NCBI GenBank assembly: GCA_039881145.1
Contig: JAYKKI010000015.1
Location: 29,178,001-29,242,000 of the forward strand
Direction of reading: 5' to 3'
Length of the DNA stretch: 64,000 nt
Source of the DNA: Druceiella hillmani
Lineage: Eukaryota; Arthropoda; Insecta; Lepidoptera; Hepialidae
The notes beneath the pieces were generated by a model. That model saw only the letters and a list, made by a program, of their open reading frames with translations. It ran no database searches and was not told the DNA's origin. Positions 58,301-64,000 of this stretch are shown piece by piece. The translations under genes were made by a program, and so were the position numbers. Each line of letters opens with the position of its first letter. Position 1 is the stretch's first letter.

Positions 58301-61300
58301 CTGTTAAACACACATGCTATTAATTACAAGCCACCACCCAACCACCACACATTGATAACATATGCGATTGAAAAAGATTTATGAAAAAAAAATTATTTAA
58401 TTTTACCTATAACTATATATACTGTCTCTTCATTTACATTATTGCATTTACCTGTGTATATCATATTTATCACTGATTTTATTTAAAATTTTCTCACGTT
58501 CAAGTGAGTATTTCCGAGTTACCTTTTTTCCACAAAGTAAAGCTATTATAGTGTAACTAAAAATTATTCTAGACATGTTCAATTTTTCTCACATTAAGTT
58601 TTGTGGAATTCCATAGTCACTTCACAAAGCAACGTTATTAATGCAATATGTGTAAAATCATTTGAAATGAATGTTTTGATATTCATTTTACATTCACATT
58701 CACTAAGCACTACTTTCAACATATATTCAGATTCTGGCGTGTGGTTCAAAAATTATAGGGGGGACAGTACAAACCATTTTAAAACTTAATATTTTCTAAA
58801 TGCGGCATCCAATGAAATAAAAGTTTCAAGAAATTTCCATTTCATTCCAAATCTTGTCAAACAAAATTCTACTTGAAAGATAGACTAGAAAAACAATTTA
58901 CCACCACATTTGTTTTGGGTGATGAATTTTTTACATACTGTTTCAAATCTTGATCTGAAACATAGCTAAATATGTCTTTCTTCAGATACAACTTAAATTG
59001 TAGAAACTATAAGGCTGCGATTGATGGATAGGTACGAGGAAATTATAAGGGTCTGAAAAAAAAATACTTTGACCCTAAAGAAGTCTAAGATAAGGACTAA
59101 GTTATTAAGAGTTATATTATGATAGTTAATTGTCATCTCTTTACATATTACATATAAATCGATTATATTATTTCTGTCCTAAGACTAATTTTTTTTTCCA
59201 TTTTTAACCAACTTTTACTTGCCCAATGTTAATAGTAGGGTTCACAAATCGCTCTTGAGAATATAAGTTATGTATATACTGTAAATTCATAATGTAATCA
59301 AAATTGTTTTTGATAGTGTTAATTTAATAAAAGACTTTTATGTAATAGAATTACTGTTTTAGTACTGATAGAAATACAGAAATATTTCCTCTTTTGTTAA
59401 ATCTTTATGTTAGTCAAAATATGATAAAGTTGAAGTAGGATTTATCCTGCAATCTTTAAATAACATAGATATATACCACGGGTTACATATCTTATGTGAA
59501 AAACGACCCCACCCTCATGTGAAAAACAACCAATTTTGCACATTAATGAAGGGTAACTATATTATACCACAAATACTATAAAGTCGTTACAGACACCTTC
59601 CAAGTAACAAGGTGATGCCGAAGTTTCAAATTTAATTTTTCATAATAATATGTACACTTGGTTTTGAAAAACATTAAGTTAAACTGTTATAAGATAAATT
59701 TTATCCTTGAGAACAGAAATTTAATCCTAGACCTATCTAAAATAAGATGTAAGGAAAAAATAATCAACTCGTATTTGTAACCAGAAAGTAACAATTCTAG
59801 CACCCCAAAAGCAAAAATATAAAACATACATTTTCATTAACGGTAGCAAAACAAATGAAAAGATGTAACATTTCCAATCAACAATGCAAGTTTGAAGCAA
59901 ATAAAACATTATTAAAAATAAGTTATTGCTTTTATATAATATTGCAAATTGTAGTGTGCAACAATAACATAATTGTTGCAATGAATAGTGAAAGAAATAA
60001 AACAATATTAGAAAATATAAAATCCAACATTGAGGATAGAATTGCAGAAGTGTTGAACAAATAAGGTGTTGAAGATGGAATGTTCTACAAAATAAAGAAG
60101 AATAGTTACTATGAACAACTTAAATACCTGTTGTGCAAACGGCTGAGTCGTTGGCATTCACGCCAGCCACGGACCAGGGACGTACTTTGCCTGGTGTGCG
60201 TGCACAGCCATTACCTATTTTGTAATGTAAGCAACCAGGTTCTTTATACCTTGATTTTTACTAGTGTTTTCTATGTGGGTTTTCAATAACAGAAAATGTA
60301 CATATTAAATGTACTTTAACAGTAGACATTTTCCACAAAGTATTAATAATGTCAAAACAATTCTTTTAACTTTTATATAGTTATAAAAGCAAAATAAGCA
60401 TATTTAGACAATTACAATATATTATGTGAGTTGAAAATAAGAAGTAGATAAATTTGTGCGCATAAATTTTTTTTTAATAATGTGTATAAAGATCAATGTA
60501 GATGTAAATAGACGAGTGGTTTCAAGTAAAATGATGGTGCATTAAAAATAAATGGTGAAGAGTAAATGAATATGAAAAATATTGAAAACGGCTGGACCGA
60601 TTAGTGGAAAGCCCTAAGAACAAAGTGAAATTTAGTATTATCGGTGAGTTCGATATGAAGAAGGTGCTATCGTGAAAATGATAAAGTAACACTAAGAAGA
60701 AAGAACTGAAATCAAACTTGGTACAGTAGTGAAAGGCAAGATGAAATAAAATGGTTAAATGCACCCATCACATGTATATGAGACAAAAACACTCACATTT
60801 ACTCTAAAATATACATCTTCGTTGCCAGTCTGTTACAGTGATCATTTAGATTGCTTGTTGAGTTACATACCAGATATTTGAAATATATGTCACTTTTTAA
60901 CGAAAGCTGAGTAGCAAAATTCATACAGACAACATGAAAACATACTTTTTCTGTACATGAAGACATGAAAAGCATTTTTCTGAAAAATTTTCACTTTTAT
61001 TCACCAAGACACACATTTAACTAAATTGCAATATACTACAAACAACCCGAAATATACATACCAACTTTGTTCAGATTGTCGGAACTGCGACTGGGCTCGT
61101 GCATATCAGCTCGCAGAATAGGAGACGGCGGAGAGACAACTGTGTCACCGCATATTGTGACGCTATGTAGGATACCACGACCTTCACTTCGGCACACATT
61201 GTCCGATGACGCTGATCTACTTACTGAATTATTTAAAATTAAAAGGGGAAAATTGTCATATAAATGTTAATATTTCAAAAGCAAAAATCTAAAATTAAAA

Positions 61301-62015
61301 ACAAATAAAAGCATATCAAAAGACAATGGTAAAAATTGTAATGTACAATGCATTTTAGTTACAACAGAATCAACAAAAAAACTAATTAAAGTCAATTCGA
61401 ACTCACAAACTAAACATTCTGTACTTACACCTACTATAAACCACAATATTGTTATATAAAATTAAGATTAATAGAGTATGATCACCTGACAAATAGCACT
61501 GTTTTATTTGTCAGATAATAAAAATGTATTTTAAGTTTTAATACAAAACAATTTCAAATTAATATTGTACTTTTATTATCTTCATCTTTTAAATTATCAG
61601 CAAGTTATTATTAATTTTCATTCGTAGCTTGTTTTATATTCCTGACAAAAAATTATTTTTTTTTATTTTAATTTTTGTTCACAATATATATTTCCATAAT
61701 TTTCTTTGTATTTTATTATCCTTGTACAAGTTTTTATTAAGAAAACACCGAAAAAATTATTAAAATTGGATAATTTTCCGGAAGTGACACAGTTTTTCTT
61801 TGGCATTTTTAAGTATATATGAGTAAAAAACCATGGCCTAAAACGGTTAAAAATAAACTACATTTTTGACCCTAACATGTAGAGATAAACAAAGAACTCT
61901 TACTGTTGCTTTAATTGTAAAAATGAAGTGAAAAAGTTAGTCTTAAAAATTCATAAAGCGTAACGTACCTGCATCTAACAATACTGGTGTACTTTCACCT
62001 GAGGTAACGCTATAC
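55360..62015 (-). CDS. 3' end of an unidentified host gene (six exons)
   Basis: Exons 62015-61969 (47 nt), 61223-61062 (162), 60214-60128 (87), 58300-58238 (63), 57349-57317 (33) and 55376-55360 (17 to the stop) have AG acceptors and GT donors. They join with matching phases into one open frame. Seen in order: YSVTSGESTPVLLDA, VSRSASSDNVCRSEGRG, ILHSVTICGDTVVSPPSPIL, RADMHEPSRSSDNLNKV, then the exon-3 peptide, EGVEACVGGSIVGITPGAAL, SSMIRDHPLTP, and DEPVS at the TGA. Exons 3, 4 and 5 are multiples of three, so each could be skipped. The protein part is Ser/Pro-rich, lacks a fold I recognise and looks like a disordered tail, possibly cytoplasmic. The gene continues upstream beyond the window: the first exon here starts mid-codon (phase 2) and no joining exon was found to 64000. 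Identity unknown. Confidence 0.78.
55900..56889 (+). pseudogene. hAT transposase relic, ZBED type
   Basis: Plus-strand fragments: TSGLINHLKSDQF (end of a BED-type zinc finger), VMALLQPLEEIKKITTSTFS followed by SISELILHVTTLLKHYI (the L.P.EE.TK..S......SE.IP.....L block), SIDNYKYYALATLLDLSF (usually A.LLDPRFK) and, after a palindrome, FLSSPVYCGCLFSEARNVYE and EKCNRLF, SNFPSSQFISRQF and TAA. The last block normally reads L..P.TS..SER.FS.AG..(Y)..KR.RL. Here the SER catalytic glutamate motif has become CGC. Several frameshifts; the central catalytic aspartate blocks are not visible. Confidence 0.85.
56447..56501. repeat. Perfect 23-bp-arm palindrome inside the hAT relic
   Basis: Arms 56447-56469 and 56479-56501 are perfect inverted copies (TTAATAACTATGCGTATATA and three more bases) around 9 bases. 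Directly after it AGATATTTCGTATATTA is repeated twice, then GCTTCATATATGAAGC forms a further dyad. Confidence 0.95.
57317..57349 (-). CDS. Host gene micro-exon E (33 nt, symmetric)
   Basis: Acceptor CTGTTTACAG, donor GTAACA. Phase 1 to phase 1; reads SSMIRDHPLTP. It lies only 67 bases upstream of the right end of the hAT element that fills the next intron. Confidence 0.72.
58238..58300 (-). CDS. Host gene exon D (63 nt, symmetric)
   Basis: Acceptor GTGTTTAACAG, donor GTAAAC. Phase 1 to phase 1; reads EGVEACVGGSIVGITPGAAL and T. Sharply higher GC than the flanking introns. Confidence 0.78.
58801..60127. other. Host gene intron, no further exon seen
   Basis: AT-rich intron between exons D and C. 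A plus-strand open stretch at 59855-60064 ends MNSERNKTILENIKSNIEDR and is helical-looking, but has no family match or splice sites. Treated as non-coding. Confidence 0.4.
60128..60214 (-). CDS. Host gene exon C (87 nt, symmetric)
   Basis: Acceptor ACAAAATAG (weak pyrimidine tract), donor GT ATTT. Phase 1 at both ends, exactly 29 codons, open in the host frame: GNGCARTPGKVRPWSVAGV then NANDSAVCTT. The weak acceptor and symmetric length suggest a cassette exon. Confidence 0.65.
61062..61223 (-). CDS. Host gene exon B (162 nt)
   Basis: Acceptor AATAATTCAG, donor GTATGT. GC-rich against AT-rich introns and open only in the frame set by exon A. Contains a TVVSPPSPIL segment that looks like a proline-directed phosphorylation or SH3-type site (inference) and SRSSDNL. 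A shadow ORF exists on the plus strand and is not a gene. Confidence 0.85.
61969..62015 (-). CDS. Host gene exon A (47 nt)
   Basis: Acceptor TTTTAATTGCAG, donor GTACGT. Starts with the third base of a codon and ends with the first base of one. Reads YSVTSGESTPVLLDA. Confidence 0.75.
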
Positions 62016-64000
62016 CTGCAATTAAAATTTAATAAAATTCACCATCAGCCTCAATGTAACCTATAATATATTCAAATGCCAACTTTTTCCAACTAATGCA
62101 GCTGGTGTTTTTTGACATATTTAACATTAATAAAAGCTGTAAAACTTATTTGCCCCGCAAATAATAAAATCTGCAAAACTTGTATCAATCAAGACTCTTA
62201 TTGGTACATATTCAAGACTAATACAAACAATCTATATCTTCTTTTTATATTTAATATCCTAAATAATTTTTGCACTGCACCATATCTACAATACATTATT
62301 TCTTATGTTAATATAGACTTTTTATTTTTTAATATTAAATCCTCGAATAAATACAGAATCCACACGTATAATAAAACTGTGGAATTGAAGATATTTATAA
62401 AAAATGATTTCGGACGGCGTAATAAAAGTAACGGAATACAAAAATTTTGTTTCCGGAACTTTCTCTGTTTATGAGTTTGTTAATTTGTTCACACACCATG
62501 CAAGAATCAATCAAGGGTTTGGTGAATTCTGCACGGCCTGGAGTAACTAACATATTTCATCACAATCGAACTACTAGAAAAGAAGATAAGGTAATTTGAA
62601 ACCTAAGTACAAAACGTACTTGAAAAATTTTACTTTTACAAAACTACACTTCACGTTACGGTTATATAAAAGGTGCTTAATTGGCTATGCAGTGTACAGA
62701 AAATTAAACAAAATATTAAATATTGAAGACAAAAAGAAATTGTAGAAAACACCATAACAATATCAATTCACCCCAAAATATTCAACAGATAGGTGCGGTG
62801 CTGTTATATGTTGTGATAGGTGCGGTGCTTTTAACAAATAAGTGAATTTGCACTAGTAAAATGTTTAGGGACAAAATCTCAGTTCTTTCTCAGACTTTAG
62901 TCATTTTAAAGCACAAAAGCGAATTCAAAAATCAATAGTTTGCCATACAAAGAAAATTGGCTCACTTTTCTTCATTTCTATTCATGTTGTTAAAGAAGGT
63001 AACACTGGATAACTTTTATTTGAACTAGATTTTAATTGGATATTCAATTTATCCATTTATATTTTTATATTTGCCTTTTTTTTTAAATTTTATTAAAATT
63101 AAGAGGAAAAATAATTTTTTTAAGCGAATCTTAAATAGATGAAGACATAATGAATTTGTGTGCGTGGATGACATATGACATCGACGCTTTACATTTTTTT
63201 CATAATGTTTATGAATTTTTTTCAAGTATTTGGTTATAATTTGGATTTATATAACTTACATTTCTTTTGAAAATTTATTTCAGGTTATTTTAAATAAAAA
63301 TTACTTTTTCACCTGGCGTGTAGTTCATAGAATACTGTCAAATAAATAAAAATCTGGAAAGAAATTGGTCTTTCAAAAATTTAAAAATATTTTTTTATTT
63401 TTGAACTTGTAAATAAAAAGACTAGTTCATCATTTAGGAAATTTCATAACCTTTTCGTAATTGGAGTAATTTTCACAATTAACATCTGTGAAAAATGTGC
63501 AACTGTCGTGAATTAATTTGTTTCGGATCGTCTGCAACTATTCACTAATTAGCACCCAGTCATTAGATGGGTTAAATGAATCCTCATCTTATATTCATTC
63601 AGTAATTTAGTGACAGTACTAGTTTTAAGTGGTTTGTAATTTCCAACACAATGTATGTAATTTCAAACACGCAGACCTGCTTTGCTACCTATTCCGACAA
63701 AAACACCAACTGCACATGACTTGCCATTGTTGCATAACATAAACATTGCAAATGGTATTTATGTTTTATTTATATTAAAATGCTATTTAATTTGTTTGAA
63801 TAATTGTTTTTTTATCCTTGGCGTAATTGTTTATTTCACTATTTTAAAGTATTTATGACAGCTAGTACTGACTGAGTTTTAATGTAATATCTACATGTTA
63901 TATGAAATACGCAGATAAGGTATAATATAAAATGATAATTTAAAAGATGCCATAGACTTGCATATGTAGACGGAGTGTTGTAATATTATAAAAAAAAATT
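62016..64000. other. Presumed host gene intron to the window edge
   Basis: No upstream exon that would end in phase 2 was found. A candidate near 62500-62550 has a GTGTGT donor-like end but a TGA in the required frame. GATAGGTGCGGTGCT occurs twice, at 62790-62804 and 62815-62829. The 120-codon ORF at 62112-62474 is AT-rich and unrecognised. Confidence 0.4.

Noticed and set aside
62500..62550. Candidate upstream exon of the host gene with a GTGTGT donor
   Set aside because: In the phase required by exon A it contains a TGA; the other phases do not join.

Overview
The window is AT-rich animal DNA, almost certainly from an insect. It has no operons or long open reading frames. Coding signal comes as short exons with GT..AG splice sites, surrounded by many decayed transposable elements of kinds common in insect genomes: hAT (ZMYM1-like, GTF2IRD2-like and BED types), PIF/Harbinger with a MADF partner, mariner/Tc1-like, P-like, RTE and R1/Jockey LINEs, a Ty3/gypsy relic and a tRNA-derived SINE. 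I cannot name the species. The mix would suit Hemiptera or another insect order with a large genome.

The one convincing host gene is on the minus strand at the right side. Six exons (62015-61969, 61223-61062, 60214-60128, 58300-58238, 57349-57317, 55376-55360) join in one open frame with matching splice phases and end at a TGA. They encode about 135 residues of a Ser/Pro-rich C-terminus that I do not recognise. Its last intron is almost filled by a hAT element (55461-57250) with a perfect 8-bp target duplication.

From left to right: 0-5 kb holds unassigned ORF fragments and one possible first exon. 5.2-6.6 kb has an R1-type and an RTE LINE relic, with a hairpin where they meet. 7.2-8.8 kb has a two-exon gene relic of an insect multicopy family with an ADGCGSQNKN-type motif, ending in a 48-bp fold-back. 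10.4-11.5 kb has another multicopy-family relic. 12-23 kb is mostly non-coding, with dispersed repeats, a decayed hAT (14.9-16.2 kb), microsatellites and a P-like relic (19.4 kb). 23,557-26,993 is a complete-ended hAT with 8-bp target duplications and a SINE inside it. 28-33.5 kb is a nest of LINE, hAT and mariner relics. 35-36.4 kb is a third multicopy-family relic. 37.4-38.1 kb has an unassigned spliced exon. 38.9-41.3 kb is a gypsy relic whose gag is fused to the end of pol and whose 3' LTR carries a second, AACGTT-rich inverted-repeat element. 42,285-44,494 is a Harbinger element with a 3-bp target duplication and scrambled genes. 47,428-48,591 is a GTF2IRD2-like hAT with target duplications. 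49.5-50.9 kb has large fold-back repeats. 51-55.3 kb shows no genes.

Almost none of the transposase genes could encode an active protein: nonsense codons, frameshifts, deletions or altered catalytic residues are visible in each. The interest lies in four elements with exactly defined ends and target duplications, the host exon chain, several multicopy families I could not classify, and repeated fold-back inversions at element break points.
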